The position numbers and the translations under genes were made by a program. Below the pieces are notes generated by a model. That model was not told the DNA's origin, ran no database searches, and saw only the letters and a program-made list of their open reading frames with translations. DNA of 64,000 nt, from NCBI GenBank assembly GCA_034770075.1, contig CM068379.1, positions 44,709,130 to 44,773,129 on the forward strand, in the 5' to 3' direction. The DNA comes from Aralia elata. Lineage: Eukaryota; Streptophyta; Magnoliopsida; Apiales; Araliaceae. Of this stretch, positions 20,562 through 32,992 are shown one piece after another (the first letter of the stretch is position 1; each line of letters begins with the position of its first letter).

Positions 20562-23123
20562 TTACCCTTGTTTGGATATCACTGGCTTCATGGTCCAGTT
20601 GTCGACGGTCAGATCAGATGAAATGTGCTGGATGAAAGGTGGCTTCACATCGGACACTTCCCCGATGACTACGGCCACATCGCCCGAGTCCATCTTCCTA
20701 CCCTCCTCAGGAATAATTAGCCCTGCCCAATCGATGACAGGCACACCCTGTTGGGCTCCCGGTGGCGTGGTGACGTCCTTCCCCTCCTCATTGCCTACTA
20801 ACTGTCCGGGAATATAGCACCTGGTTTCAAACTTTTGCGCGACCTCCTGTAGGAAACTTTCCCTCCTGGTCGATTCATCACTTGCGGGGGTTAATTCTTC
20901 ATCCCCTAACTCAATCACGGGCTCGCTAGTCCCCTGCTCATTGTTGACCTTGGTCACTGGACTGCCAGCCAGTCGAATCGGGGCCACGCCCTGCCGGTGT
21001 CTCCGTGTTATGCCCTCATGATATCCCAACCCTGCTTTGCCTATCTGATGGGGTAGTTGAATGGGCTCGGTGATTCCTTGGCTACTCTTTCCTAACCCCT
21101 GTCCAGGCTGGAATTTCATTTTCATCATTTCTTTTGCAACGAAGGTAAGTTCTGGAGAGACCTTAGGTTTCACGGCTGGGGTTCCCAGGCATCTGTAGTG
21201 GGGAGTGCTGATTTCCAGCGCCTGAAAACTGGCAGGTGCCGCCGACTCGTCCACATTAATCACTGGCAGGCCATTCCTGGGAGGAGAAGGGTCATCACAT
21301 TCTGCCGAGATCGTTACCAGATTCCCGTCGATGATTAGTTTGATTTGTTGGTGTAGCGTGGAAGGAACTGCCCCAGCCATGTGTATCCACGGCCTCCCCA
21401 ATAACAGGTTATAACTGGCCGCAATGTCTAGGACTTGGAAAGAGATATCAAAAGTACAAGGTCCTATTTCCACCGGCAATTCTATCTCTCCAATTGTATC
21501 CCTCCGGGAACCATCGAAAGCTCGTACCACCACATGACTGGCCCGTAGGCGCTTGGGATTGATGTTTATCTTCTGTAATGTACTGAGGGGACAGATATTC
21601 AACGCCGATCCCCCATCAATCAGCACCCCATTCATGATATAACCTAAGGAGAATACCGCAATATGTAGCTGTTTTTGATGCCCTCTTCCCTCCTTGGGGA
21701 TATCGTCATCTGTAAATGATATTAAATCACTCTCCAACAGGTGGTCCACCAGATGGCCGAAACTTTCTTTGCTAATTTCTTTGGGAACGTATGCCTCCTC
21801 CAGGACTTTCGCCAGGGTTTTGCAGTGATCATTGGACGATAACACCAAGTCCATGAATGATGTCAGGGTCGACTCCTCGCTTAATACCTGGATCCCTCTT
21901 GCTTCTGGATGATCCATCCTCTTCAAGAATTCTATGGCTTTCTCCTCGGAGATCTCTTTATTTTTCTTCGTTTTATTCTCAAGGACTCGTCCAGGAAGAT
22001 ACAAAGGATTCCCCCTTGCTGTCACAGAAGCACAACTGTCCGCTTCCTCTGACACCCCCCCATAATTCCATGGTACCGTCTTTAGACTGCTGACCGGGAT
22101 CTGCGATCTCGCTGCAAGGATGAGGGGTTTCGGAACCGCCAACTTGACAGGTCCCTCCGTGGTATTTCTACTTACACCCATCAACCTAATGGGCGCTCCC
22201 CGTGCACTCCCGTGATCACTTATCATGTTGATCATTTCATCAATTTTCTTCACATAATTCAGCTTTGGCGGCCCCTCGGCTTCACTGGCTTCTGCCACAT
22301 TGACCCCCCCTCCATCATGCCTAGGCAGGGGATTGATTTTAACATTTGGGGAATCTGGCTGTTCCACCACAATTTCCCCACTATCAATCAAGTTCTGAAT
22401 TATGTGCTTCAGCGTCCAACATTCCTGCGTATCATGACCAGGGGAACCTGAGTGGTATGCGCATCGCTTGCTTGGGTCAAACCTTCTTCCCTTCGGGTCA
22501 CTTGGGGGTGCCAAATCGACTATCTTCTTTTGGGCTATCAATACCGCTAAAATCCACTCAAGAGGATCCCCGAGTGGGGTGAATACTCGATTTTGCGGGG
22601 CCTCGAATCTCCTTCGCCCATCCGCCCTCTGATCAGTGAAGTTAGGCTGTCGGGATGGCCCCACTCTCTGCACCTGTATGGGAGGATTGTTTTCTATCTT
22701 TCTAGATGATCCCTGCAGGATAAGGGAAACATCTTCTTCCTTTTTCTTTTGGACCCTACGGGAGGTGCTGCCATAATTTCCACTATGTATTTGTTCTGCA
22801 GCTGTTTCCAAAGCCGTGAAATCCCGAATCTTACCAGACTTCAAACCTATATCCACCATTTCTCCGTGTTTAATCATCTCGGCAAAAGGCCTACCAATCC
22901 CTGATATAACCCGCTCGTAATAAGGGGCCTCTTGAATATCCACGAAGGTCATCACCATTTCCGACTCGCTCATCGGGGGATTCACCTGTGCGGCCATACC
23001 CCTCCATCGTTGTGCATAATCCCTGAAGGATTCCCTGGGTTGCTTCTTAACTTTTGTCATTTGGTATCTATCAGGGGCCATTTGTGCCTGGAAGCTATAC
23101 TGCGTTAAGAAGGTGTGGGCCAA
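20562..23123 (-). pseudogene. Tat gag C-terminal part, aspartic protease and G-patch
   Basis: 853 codons open. It begins within capsid (PRESFRDYAQRWRGMAAQV, a conserved gag block). It then has a CAYHSGSPGHDTQEC knuckle, the Tat-type variant of the gag zinc finger. About residues 490-600 form a retropepsin-like protease with GVLIDGGSALNICP (active-site DGGS, usually DSGS or DTGS) and LLGRPWIH. Following it, KFQPGQGLGKSSQGI...KAGLGYHEG matches a G-patch, a glycine-rich RNA-binding motif. The stop at 20562 lies 95 bp before the RT ORF, which is in another frame. The upstream end of gag is in a different frame (see 23124-23668). Confidence 0.88.
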
Positions 23124-23668
23124 CTCTTCCCAATTGTGGATCCGGGCATTATCGAGACGGCATACCAGATTCTCGCCTCTCCTGTCAGGCTTTTTTAGAA
23201 TAATTGCATCCTTAGACCCTCGTCTTCTACATAAGATCCCAGCTCCCCAATGTAGATTTTCGGATGGGTATAAGGATCCCCCTTCCCATTGTATTTCTCA
23301 AATTCGGGAATTTTAAATTTCTCCGGGTATCTGGTTCCGGGGAAGACACATAGATCCGAATAATTAACCCTGCCTAGAGACCCTATGCCTTTTATAGATT
23401 GGATAGTTTCCTCCATTTGTTTCATTTTCTTTCGCAGGTCATCCGTATCTCCCTCTTCCGGGATAGTAATCACTGTTTTGTTAGGTACGGGAATGGCCTT
23501 TGGGACGACTGGCTCGCCCTTAGGTTGGGGTGGATCCTCTTTAGGTGGATCCTGTCGAGGTAGCAATTGTTCCTTTAGCATTATGGCCATCTCCAACATC
23601 TGTTTTTTAAAGTCATCAAATTCCTCCCTAGGTATGGAACCAGGATTAGTAGGTGGGAGATCAGCCAT
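23124..23668 (-). pseudogene. Tat gag N-terminal part, frameshifted
   Basis: ATG 23668 opens MADLPPTNPGSIPREEF, a short coil (residues about 15-35 and 75-95), a Pro-rich linker and the start of capsid (KFKIPEFEKYNGKGDPYTHPKIYI). The frame stops at TAA 23195 inside the capsid core. About 30 bases further a one-base shift moves the homologous sequence (LDNARIHNWEELAHTF) into the frame of 20562-23123. One nonsense change and one indel therefore disable capsid. Confidence 0.85.
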
Positions 23669-24434
23669 TTCAGATGTAGAGTCTTGGGCCCTTTTAGACT
23701 GCGAACGGGTTCGAGGAGCAATCCTACAGAGACAATGGTTCGAAGTTTAGTCCTGGGGAATGAAAAATGTGGATGCATGCTAAAGCTATAATTTTTGTGT
23801 TTTTGGGTTTTTTAATCTTTCCCTGTAAAACAGAAAGTTAGTAGTCCTTTAATGCAATAACAAATGCTAAACATGACTTTATTATGCTTCCCCAGCTGTT
23901 CCCTGCAAAACATAAAGGTTAGTAATTTCTCTTGACAGAAGGGGAGGCATATATGAATTTTGAATGGGGTCGTGACATTTATATGAGCGAACGTAAAAAG
24001 GCATGAAGAGACCTTTCCTGCGTTGGGTTAATCTGAGGCTGACCTATCCTAGGATTACTCTCACGGGCTTTTCGGCATGAAGGTCCCCAAATCTTTGCAA
24101 TCTACTCGTCTGAGTCCTTTCGATTGGAGCGGATTTGGGTGGTGCGTTTCCTGAGCCATCTCCGGGGAGCAACCCCTTCGAGTCTAGTAATAAGCAACCG
24201 ACAGGTTCGCCTCTGGAGGAGGTACACTCTCAACATACATTCACATTCATCGTCCTCACCGTATGCAAATGATTTCTTTAAAGTAAAGCCATTCCATTCA
24301 AATATTCATTTATTGGACAAAACACACATTCACACAACAATAGATAAACAAAAATCGCACGTACATACACATTTATGAATTTTTTAAAGGATAGGATAGC
24401 ATCAAGATTTGAACGCGGCTTAAGCCCTCCTTAG
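23669..24434 (-). other. Tat leader (5' UTR of gag-pol)
   Basis: Non-coding region between the primer binding site and the gag start, on the minus strand. It would carry packaging and translation signals, but I recognise none. A repeated TGTTCCCTGCAAAACA-like phrase (near 23822 and 23898) is the only internal repetition noted. Confidence 0.6.
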
Positions 24435-24452
24435 TCCCCAGCAGAGTCGCCA
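24435..24452 (-). other. primer binding site of the Tat element
   Basis: On the minus strand TGGCGACTCTGCTGGGGA begins two bases after the 5' LTR. From memory it is complementary to the 3' end of a plant tRNA-Arg with about one mismatch. Arg priming is reported for Ogre/Tat elements. A tRNA comparison would confirm it. Confidence 0.75.
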
Positions 24453-24454
24453 GC

Positions 24455-26543
24455 TGTCGACGTCGGTTCTCGTCTTTTCTAATTTTTAGCCTTTTGATTA
24501 AATGATTTTTTGGAAAAGGTCGGCATTGATGTCGACGGGGTTTTGAAAGATCGTTTTTTATGATGAGCTAATTAACCAGAGTCGCCAGTTGGTATATTTG
24601 AAATGGATGTACCAACTCATCCGAGTTTTCGTTTTTTATAAATCGATGGCTCATATGTGACTCCGGATTAATTGGTCTGCGAGCCGAGATTCATAGAGTT
24701 CGGGGGCTTGCTTAAGCGAGGGGAAGGTGTTAGGCACCCCCCGACTTCCGTGAAACACGGTTACCGCAATCTTGATACTTTCCTATCCTTTGATTCATGA
24801 AATGTGTATATGTGTGTGTGTGTGTGCCTATGTGAATATTGAGGTGAGTTTGTATGAAAGAATCATTTGGGGTTTTTTATGGAAAGTCGTGTTTTGGGAG
24901 TGCTTTAGAATGTCCTTCGGCTTATACGAGAAAGCTTTATGAGAAAGGTTTGATTTTAATTGTCAAAACTATGAGATTTTCATTAGGTGTCGTTTTGGCA
25001 AAAACAAGAGTTTTCTAAACCTTCGTCAAAATAGGAATCGAGATCTATACGTCGCTTTCATAGATGACGGGCAACTTCTAGGATCTCTTTAACCCTATGC
25101 ACAAAGGTTTAGTAAAACGTTTAGTTTATTCATAAAAACCATTTTTTGGTGATGTTTGAAAACGATTTTTTTACCTTCTCGTTTGAATAGGAATCGACAT
25201 TCATTAGCACTTCCAATTTTAAGCCTCGTGAAGCTAACAACCTAGTTTGATTTATTTTAATGAAAAACCTTCATCGTTTAATCTTTGAAATCATTTTTCG
25301 TGTCACAAAATCCAATCAAGCATAACCACGCGTCGGGGCTATTCATGGGCATGTAAACCATCAAAATAACCCCAAACGCCTACAATCACAAGTTTCACTA
25401 TTTCGGGGCCTTAAACCCGACCTCCGACTTGGTATCGTTTTAAGGCCCGATGATTACATCTTTACAATGATGAATGCATCTACCCGATTACATAAATCCA
25501 AAAATATCCATCATCGGATTTGGACCACGGGGTCGCGTTCCTAGGCTCACATCCGAACTTGTTGTACAACCGCAAAATGGATACAACATAAATAAACAAC
25601 TGTGGGATGCCTAATGCTCTAGGATATCTTACAATAACAATTGAAATACACTACGAATGACCCATTACCGTAATAGCTAAAATTTGCACGAAACGGACAT
25701 CATCGGGCTATTAGGGGGAATTTCATTCCGATGAGACCCTCACTAATAGTCCCTAATCCATGGTTTCACAATAACATGTAAGAAAGCTACATTTAAGATA
25801 ATTCGGATAACAAAAGCTTGGCAAAAATGGTACAACAAAATGCTAAAATAAAGGATTTTTCACCTTGCAAATGATCCCCACAATATGTATGAATTTGTGT
25901 ATTGAGTAGAGTAGAAAATATGAGGTGTAATCTCACAAAATGGGTACAATTTCTCGCTATTTCTCACTCTTTTCTCTCTTAATTTTTGCTGTTTTCTTGC
26001 TGTTTTTCTCCTTCTCCCGAACTGCTGCTGCTGCTGGATTCTTCCTTTTGTTTCTGTATGCAAAATGGCCTGATAAGGCACTGCCAAGGGCAACTGCAGA
26101 TCAATCTGCGGCTGGCCGCAGATTGATCTGCGGCTGGCCCTTGGTTCTCCCCCCAGCCGTGCTCGAGTCCCGTGCGCTCGAGTCCCGTGTCGTCTCGAGT
26201 TCCGTCCTTGGCCGCGGATTGATCTGCGGCTGACTGTACTGATTTTCTCGTTTTTCGTACCTCATCTCGATTTTTGTGCCGTACCGTTGGTTTCTGCTAA
26301 AGGGCTTGCATTCTGCAGTCCGGAAATCGCCGGGAAACGTGCCATGTCATCCGGGTAAGCGCAGTGATCAGTAACTGACTCCCGACATTCGCTTGTTGTC
26401 GTGTCGACTTCGATCTCGTCCCGTAGTGGTGGCTTTGAGTGTTCGTCTTTATGTCCACCTTTTATTCTCGTGTGCCGGGTAAATTGACAATTTTTCCCTC
26501 CTGTCAGGGTTAGTATAGGAAGTGCAAAATTTGGGTGTCTACA
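24455..26543 (-). repeat. 5' LTR of the Tat element
   Basis: 2089 bp, ends as in the partner LTR. Relative to 8878-10933 it has a shorter GT run (about 24813-24828) and an extra block with two more GCAGATTGATCTGC palindromes (about 26090-26150). By eye there are about 43 substitutions, mostly transitions. Confidence 0.93.
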
Positions 26544-27357
26544 GTTCTAATTGATTTATTCACAACCGGTTTAATATGGAGAACCTAAAGAGTCACACCG
26601 CAAAAGAAAAATATTTATTTAAGAAGTAAATGACATAATTGTAATAATAAGTTAAGTGTATTTAAATTTAATCTATGGAGATAGAATAAATTAAATAGCT
26701 TAATATTTATTATTTAATATTTTGGAAATATTAAATATAAATTAATAAGAGGAGTCTTATTATTATTATTACTATTACTATTATTTAATTCCTAATAGGG
26801 ATTGGGAATTAATTAATAGAAGTACTCTCCCATGAATTCCTAATTGGATTAGGAGCATAATTAAAGGAGTTTAATTATAATAGAAACCCTAATCCTAAAT
26901 AGTTTAGGGAAGGGTTTTTCTACAGCTATAAATAAGAGGGGTCTTATCATAGATTACGGTTACACACTCTTGCATTAGATTGTGGAGAGTACTTGTATTT
27001 TCTATAGGGATAGAAACTAGGGTTTTGCCAATACCCAACTTCTTGAATACCTATTCTTCCTTGGTGGATCACCTCTAGAGGCCAAACACTTGGGTGGCTA
27101 ACGTTGATCAAGCAAAGGAATTTAATCGGTGGAATTCAAGGAGAACACGAAGGACTAGGAGTTGAACTTGTACCCGAGGAAGCTTTGTTCTACGAGTGTA
27201 TAATTCTTATTCTCTTTCTCTTTCGTTTATATCGTTAATTGAGCACATAGATTGATCATGGTGATGGTTTGTATTAAAATTTTAAAATCTGTTTTATCAC
27301 GCTTCCGCCCTATTTATGTAATTTGATTGCATGCTTGCGTTATATACAAACCTAACA
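26544..27357 (+). repeat. copia A 5' LTR, right part
   Basis: After the second GTTCT (26544-26548) the LTR resumes at 26549 and ends CCTAACA at 27357, followed by the primer site. A TATAAATAA box lies at 26927-26935. The 5' end of the transcript should lie a little downstream. It aligns throughout with 40110-40922. Confidence 0.93.
26927..26935 (+). promoter_or_regulatory. TATA box of copia A 5' LTR
   Basis: TATAAATAA, conserved in the 3' LTR at 40492-40500, with a related TATATAA in the old LTR near 7824. The Tat insertion has removed everything upstream of position 1008 of this LTR from its normal distance. Confidence 0.65.
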
Positions 27358-27358
27358 G

Positions 27359-27370
27359 TGGTATCAGAGC
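27359..27370 (+). other. primer binding site of copia A
   Basis: TGGTATCAGAGC, one base after the LTR end, complementary to the 3' end of plant initiator tRNA-Met. Confidence 0.95.
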
Positions 27371-27464
27371 CTAATCTTGTGCTAATTATCGATTTTGATG
27401 ATTCCATATGTGTATGATATGCGATTGGATCGAAATTTTTGGGAAGAATCAAATTTTTCTGGAT

Positions 27465-27600
27465 CAGCGACGCAGCGAAGCTGCGCCGGCTCCAGTTCAT
27501 TCTGGAGCGTAGCTGCGCCCAAACCCAGAAAATCGTTTTCTGGGGTTCAGTGTAGCTGCGCTGTTTCCCAGTTCATTCTAGGCGCAGCTGCGCCGGACAG
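27465..27600. repeat. AGCTGCGC palindrome cluster in copia A leader
   Basis: Four AGCTGCGC/GAAGCTGCGC motifs, including the perfect 14-bp palindrome GGCGCAGCTGCGCC (27581-27594). A stem GCTCCAG...CTGGAGC lies at about 27489-27508, and CAGTTCATTCT is repeated. It is a GC-rich island in an AT-rich leader. Confidence 0.8.
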
Positions 27601-28375
27601 CAGAATCCAAAAAAATATTTTTCCTTCAATTGAGATAAATGGTTTATTTAATTGATATAAGTTTAAAATAAAGATGTTTATTTTATCTGGAATAGGATTT
27701 CAGATTGCTAAAATTAAAGGAGTTTAATTTGGATTTGGTTTTTGATTAAAATAAAAGAGTTTATTTTGTTTCAAAACTAAATATTAGCAAAACTTTTGCC
27801 CATTAATTGATATCAATGCATATATAGAATGGTTTTATTATTCATGAGATGAATGTTATTTATTGATACATATAGAGATATGTATGATAATAAATAGGGA
27901 TTGATTATGGACTATTGACCAATGTGTGATTGGATTTATTTTAGTGGATGTTTGAATGTATGAGTTTTTATAAATGGGGTCTGCATATCTCGTCTTCTCT
28001 AATTTTTCTTAATATAAATTCTATGACCCTCCTATGTACTTCCCCTTGACTGCTGATCAAGGTTTCTATTTATTGTAAATAGTTTATGTAATAGGAATAG
28101 TTAGAATTAATTTTGAAGATTTGGAGACAAAGGAGCAAGGAGCGCTTGAAGACCCATTTGTATTGGAGCCCGGGTTTAAATGTAATAGTTATATTTAAAT
28201 TTTATTCTTGCACCCTAGGTTTGACCTTTTGGTTCACTTGGTAGTTCTAGTGAACCAAACTAGAATAAAAGTCCATAATCAATTCGGGTAGAATATAGTA
28301 TTCTTTATGTGCATGATTACTATATATATATTATATATTATACAACATGCTTCGCATGTTAAATAATATGACGCG

Positions 28376-28412
<37 letters not shown>

Positions 28413-29045
28413 TGCGCGCTAAACAAGATGAGACTAATAAATTACAAACCCCTCAAAGGAATCATATTAAGTCCTAAGCGTTCAAAGATATTTTGAATAT
28501 CGAACGTCGCCTTCTAGCATGGTAAAGCAATAGAGTATTAAATGTTTAATATGAGTTTGTTGTGTCACCACAAGGTAAGTATTAAATATTTAAGATGTTA
28601 CTTTATCACATTTGATGCTTATAAATAGACTGAACGATGTTGTTTTGTTGTGTCACCACAAGGACAGTGTTTTTCTTTCGAATATATGGAAGTGCTAGGT
28701 TGGACTTAACTTGGATAATTTTGATTCGGATGTGTCACCACTTGATCAAAATAATCTAAGAGGCAAAATGCAAGGAGTTACATAGTGATGTAATTAACAA
28801 TAGTTGTCTACCTATTTATTTATATATCATTTGTTGTGTCACCACAAGGCTATATATATTTGAAATGGGATTCTTAGTCTCACTAGCAAATCTTTAATTA
28901 GAATTGCCGAACTATATAATGAGGGTAATATAGTTTGATGAAAAAGTGAGAGATACCAATTTAAAATAAAGACCTAATTTATTTTGGCAATTAATTAAAT
29001 GAATGTATGCTAAAATGTTGTCTATTTCACATGCAGAATTTAAAA
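27601..29045 (+). other. copia A long leader, AT-rich
   Basis: Non-coding up to the gag ATG at 29046. It contains a (TA)n run at about 28380-28408 and four spaced copies of a short hairpin motif (28558-28858, listed separately). No ORF of interest. Confidence 0.7.
28558..28858 (+). repeat. four spaced copies of TTGTGTCACCACAAGG
   Basis: Near-identical 16-bp motifs at about 28560, 28649, 28730 (diverged, TGTGTCACCACTTG) and 28834, spaced 80-105 bp. The ends TTGTG and CACAA are complementary, so each could form a tiny stem in the RNA. The flanks are not alike, so it is not a simple tandem repeat. Confidence 0.75.
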
Positions 29046-32000
29046 ATGTCAAACTCACTATCACTGCGTAGCATACTTGATGCTAACAAACTGACTGAAC
29101 CGAATTACACGGACTGGTTAAGGAATCTGAGAGTTGTTCTCACTGCTGAAAAGATTTCTTATGTCCTGAATTCGCCAGTCCCTGCAAGTGTTGCAGAAAC
29201 AGCCTCTGAGGAAGAGATTGCTACTTTCAGAAAGTGGCAAGATGATGCAATCCTGGCTCAATGTATCATGCTCGCATCCATGAGTAACGAGCTTCAGCGT
29301 CAGCATTAAACTATGGATGCTCCTACTATATTGCTGCACCTCAAAGAGTTGTATGGTGAGCAAAGTAGGACTGCTAGATATCAGATATCTAAGGAGTTCT
29401 TCCGATCTCGTATGACTGAGGGCACTGCCGTTGAGACTCATGTCCTTAAGATGATCAATCTGATTGAACAACTTGGACAGCTTGGGTGCGTGATGGATGG
29501 GGAGTTAAGTCAAGATTTGATCTTGCAGTCACTCCCGGACACCTTCTCACAATTTGTTGTGAATTTTCACATGAATAAGTTGGATGTCAGCTTGCCTGAG
29601 TTACTTAATATGCTGAAAACTACTGAAGGTCACTTCTCATCCAACAAGAACCAAGTCTTACTAGTGGATGATTCTTCCAAGAAAAGGAAGAGGCCTAAGG
29701 TATCTTCTGAAAAGAAGAAAAACAAGAAGGCTAAGGGCAAGGCGAAGAGAAAGGATAAATTGAAACCTGATCCAGATAGCAAAGGAATTTGCTACTATTG
29801 CAATAAGCCGGGACACTGGAAGAGGAACTGCAAGGAGTATCTTGCGAACCAGAAGAAGCTTGGAGAAGCTTTGACTTCCGATTCAGGTTTGTTCATGATT
29901 GAAATTAATTTTTCTGAAAGTCAAAATTCTACTTGGGTATTGGATACCGGCTGTAGTTCTCACATATGTAATAATATGCAGGGACTAAGTAGAAGTAGAA
30001 AGCTGAGCAAGGATGAAGTCGTCCTACGAGTGGAAAATGGAGCAAAGGTTGTTGCATTAGCTGTAGGGACTTATTGTTTAGCACTGCCTTCGGGCAAGTT
30101 CATTAGTTTAAATAATTGTTATTATGTTTCGACACTCATTAGAAACATTATTTCAATTTCTTTATTGGATATGGATGGTTTTGATATTATAATAAAGAAC
30201 AACAGTTGTTCTATTTAAAATAAAAATGTTTTATATGGTGTTGGGAACCTACTGAATGGACTTTACATACTTGACTTGCATGAAAATATACTTCAAATTG
30301 AACAAACTAAGAAAAGAAAAAGAGATGATGTTAATTATACCTTTATGTGGCACTGTAGACTCGGTCATATCAATGAAACAAGATTATCCAAGTTGCATAA
30401 ATATGGGCTTTTAGAGCTATCTGATTACGAATCATATCCAACTTGTGAATCTTGTCTCATGGGTAAGATGACTAAATCTCCTTTTAGTGGAAAAGGAGAA
30501 AGAGTTACAGAGTTGTTAGCATTGGTACACACAGACGTATGTGGACCTATGACAACGAATGCACGAGGAGGGTATTCTTATTTTATTACTTTCACTGATG
30601 ATCATTCTAGATTTGGATATGTGTATTTAATGAAATACAAATTTGAATCGTTTGAAAAGTTCAAAGAATTCAGAAGTGAAGTAGAGAAGCAAACTGGTAA
30701 GAGTATTAAGATTCTTCGATCGCATCGAGGAGGGGAATACTTGACCAATGAGTTTCTCAATTGTCTCAAAGAAAATGGTATAATCTCATAATAGACTCCA
30801 CCAGGGACGCCACAGTTGAATGGTGTATCTGAAATGAGAAATCGAACATTGTTGGACATGGTTCGTTCCATGATGAGTTTTACTGACCTTCCAGTATCCT
30901 TCTGGGGTTATGCCCTAGAATCGACTGCATACCTACTTAACAAGGTACATACCAAATCCGTCCCAAAGACTCCATATGAGATATGGACAGGGAGGAAACC
31001 AAATCTTAAGCATGTTAAGACTTGGGGTTGTCTAGTTTATGTCAAAAGGTTTGAGCATGATAAGCTAAAGACTAGATCCGATAAATGTAGATTCGTGGGA
31101 TACCCTAAAGAAACATCAGGGTATTATTTCTATCATCCTACTGATCAAAAGGTGTTTGTTGCGAAACACGCTGCCTTCTTGGAAAAGGAGTTTATCCTTG
31201 AAGGGGTCAGTGGGAGTAAGATATATCTTGAAGAAGTTCAAGAACCACAAAACACTACGGATCAAAGTCAGGTACCTGACCAAGTAGAAGAACCTATTGT
31301 ACCACTACCTATTTGTAAATCTGGAAGAGTACCGAAGATACCTGAAAGGTAAGGATTCATCATAGAGGATGATGATGAAGTACGCATCATAGATGATGAT
31401 GATCCATTGACTTACGAAGAGGCTATGAGTAGTGAAGACTCAGAGAAATGGCTAGAAGCCATGAAATCCGAGATGGACTCCATGTATGAAAACCAAGTAT
31501 GGACTTTAGTTTCACCACCTGAGGGCATTAAGCCTATTGGGTGTAAATGGGTCTTTAAGAGAAAGACTGGAGCAGATGGCAAGGTAGAGACCTATAAGGC
31601 CCGACTGGTTGCAAAAGGTTTCAAACAAAGACAAGGAGTTGACTATGATGAAACCTTCTCACCAGTAGCTATGCTCAAGTCCATTCAGATTTTGCTTGCA
31701 ATTGCAGCTTATTATGACTACGAGATCTAGCAAATGGACGTGAAAACGGCCTTCCTCAATGGAGAGCTTGAGGAAAATGTATATATGATACAACCAGAGG
31801 GTTTTGTTTCAACGGTTGGAACAAACCAAGTCTGTAAGCTACAATGATCTATTTATGGGTTGAAACAAGCCTCTCGAAGGTGGAACATCCGTTTTAACGA
31901 GATAATCAAAAGGTTTGATTTTATCAAAAACGAGGATGAACCATGTGTGTACAAGAAGATTAGTGGGAGCGCTGTATCATTCCTTGTATTATATGTTGAT

Positions 32001-32924
32001 GATATTTTACTGATAGGGAATGATGTTCCTATGTTGCAGTCGATCAAAATTTGGTTATCTAAACACTTCTCCATGAAGGACTTTGGTGAGGCATCCTATA
32101 TTTTGGGGATAAAGATCTAGATAGATAGATCTAAAAGGATGCTGGGCTTGACCCAAGAAAAGTACATTGACTCGATGCTAAAGAAGTTTAGCATGGAAGA
32201 TTCCAAGAGAGGTCTCATGCCGATGAGCCATAGAATACATCTCTCCAAGAAACAGGCCCCAAAGATACCTGAGGAGAGAGACCGGATGAGTAAGATTCCT
32301 TATGCTTCCGCAATAGGATCTATCATGTACGATATGATATGTACTAGACCAGATGTCGCTCATGCACTTAGTGTAACGAGCAGATATCAGTCGAATCCAG
32401 GAGAAGAGCACTGGAAGGCAATGAAAAACATCCTAAAGTACTTGAAAAGAACTAAGGATGTATTTCTTGTCTATGGTGGGTCTGAATTGAAACTAGAGGG
32501 CTATACAGACTCAAGTTTTCAAACGGACCAAGATGACAGTAAATTCGTTTCGGGGTATGTGTTTACCTTAAACCGTGGCGTGGTGAGTTGGAAGAGTTCC
32601 AAGCAGCAAACAGTTGCTGATTCAGTGACAGAGGCAGAGTACATAGCTACAAGTGAAGCTGCAAAGGAAGCTGTTTGGATGAAGAAGTTCATAACTGAAC
32701 TTGGAGTGGTTCCTAGCATTAGAGGAGCCGTACCTTTATTATATGACAACAACCGAGCTATTGCACAGACTAAGGAACCCAGGTCTCATCAGAAATCCAA
32801 ACACGTGTTGCGGCAGTTTCATTTGATTAGAGAGATCATTGAAAGAGGAGATGTCACCCTAGAGCGTGTGGACTCTCAAGACAACATTGCAGATCCATTT
32901 ACTAAAGCTTTAACCCAACAGTAG
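29046..32924 (+). pseudogene. copia A gag-pol polyprotein, one frame with several in-frame stops
   Basis: The whole 1.29-kilocodon coding region stays in one frame from ATG 29046 to TAG 32922. It is cut by stops at about 29307, 30216, 30789 (with TAG 30792), 31350, 31728, 31845 and 32118. Domains in order: gag (DANKLTEPNYTDWLRNLRVVL), CCHC knuckle CYYCNKPGHWKRNC (about 29790), protease WVLDTGCSSH (about 29937), integrase zinc finger and core (HTDVCGP, then SHRGGEY, NGVSEMRNRT), RT (KARLVAKGF, MDVKTAFLNGE, YVDDILLIGND) and RNase H (GYTDSSF, TEAEYIA, ADPFTKAL). At 30723 the integrase has His (CAT) where the catalytic Asp is expected. I see no frameshift. Confidence 0.92.
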
Positions 32925-32981
32925 TTTGATCGTCACTTAGAGAAGATAGGTATTAGATACCATGGCGATTGACTTTAGTGC

Positions 32982-32992
32982 AAGTGAGAGAT
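32982..32992 (+). other. polypurine tract of copia A
   Basis: AAGTGAGAGAT immediately precedes the 3' LTR at 32993. Confidence 0.7.

Larger units (their letters stand above)
8878..26543 (-). mobile_element. Tat/Ogre-lineage Ty3/gypsy element, 17.7 kb, with two antisense genes
   Basis: The plus-strand limits are TGTCGACGCCGG (8878) and GTGTCTACA (26543), with perfect TSD GTTCT at 8873-8877 and 26544-26548. Gag-pol is on the minus strand, so the 5' LTR is 24455-26543 and the 3' LTR 8878-10933. The order in element sense is LTR, PBS, leader, gag-protease with G-patch, RT, RNase H, second RNase H, integrase, a spacer with two genes in antisense, a 70-bp repeat array, PPT, LTR. Large size, extra antisense ORFs, 3' tandem repeats and the dual RNase H layout are known traits of the Tat lineage. 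LTRs differ at about 43 sites plus indels (about 2%). Confidence 0.93.

Noticed and set aside
27395..27655. 86-codon ORF near the copia A primer site
   Set aside because: It covers the AGCTGCGC palindrome cluster in the leader. Codon content follows the repeat, and there is no match to gag.
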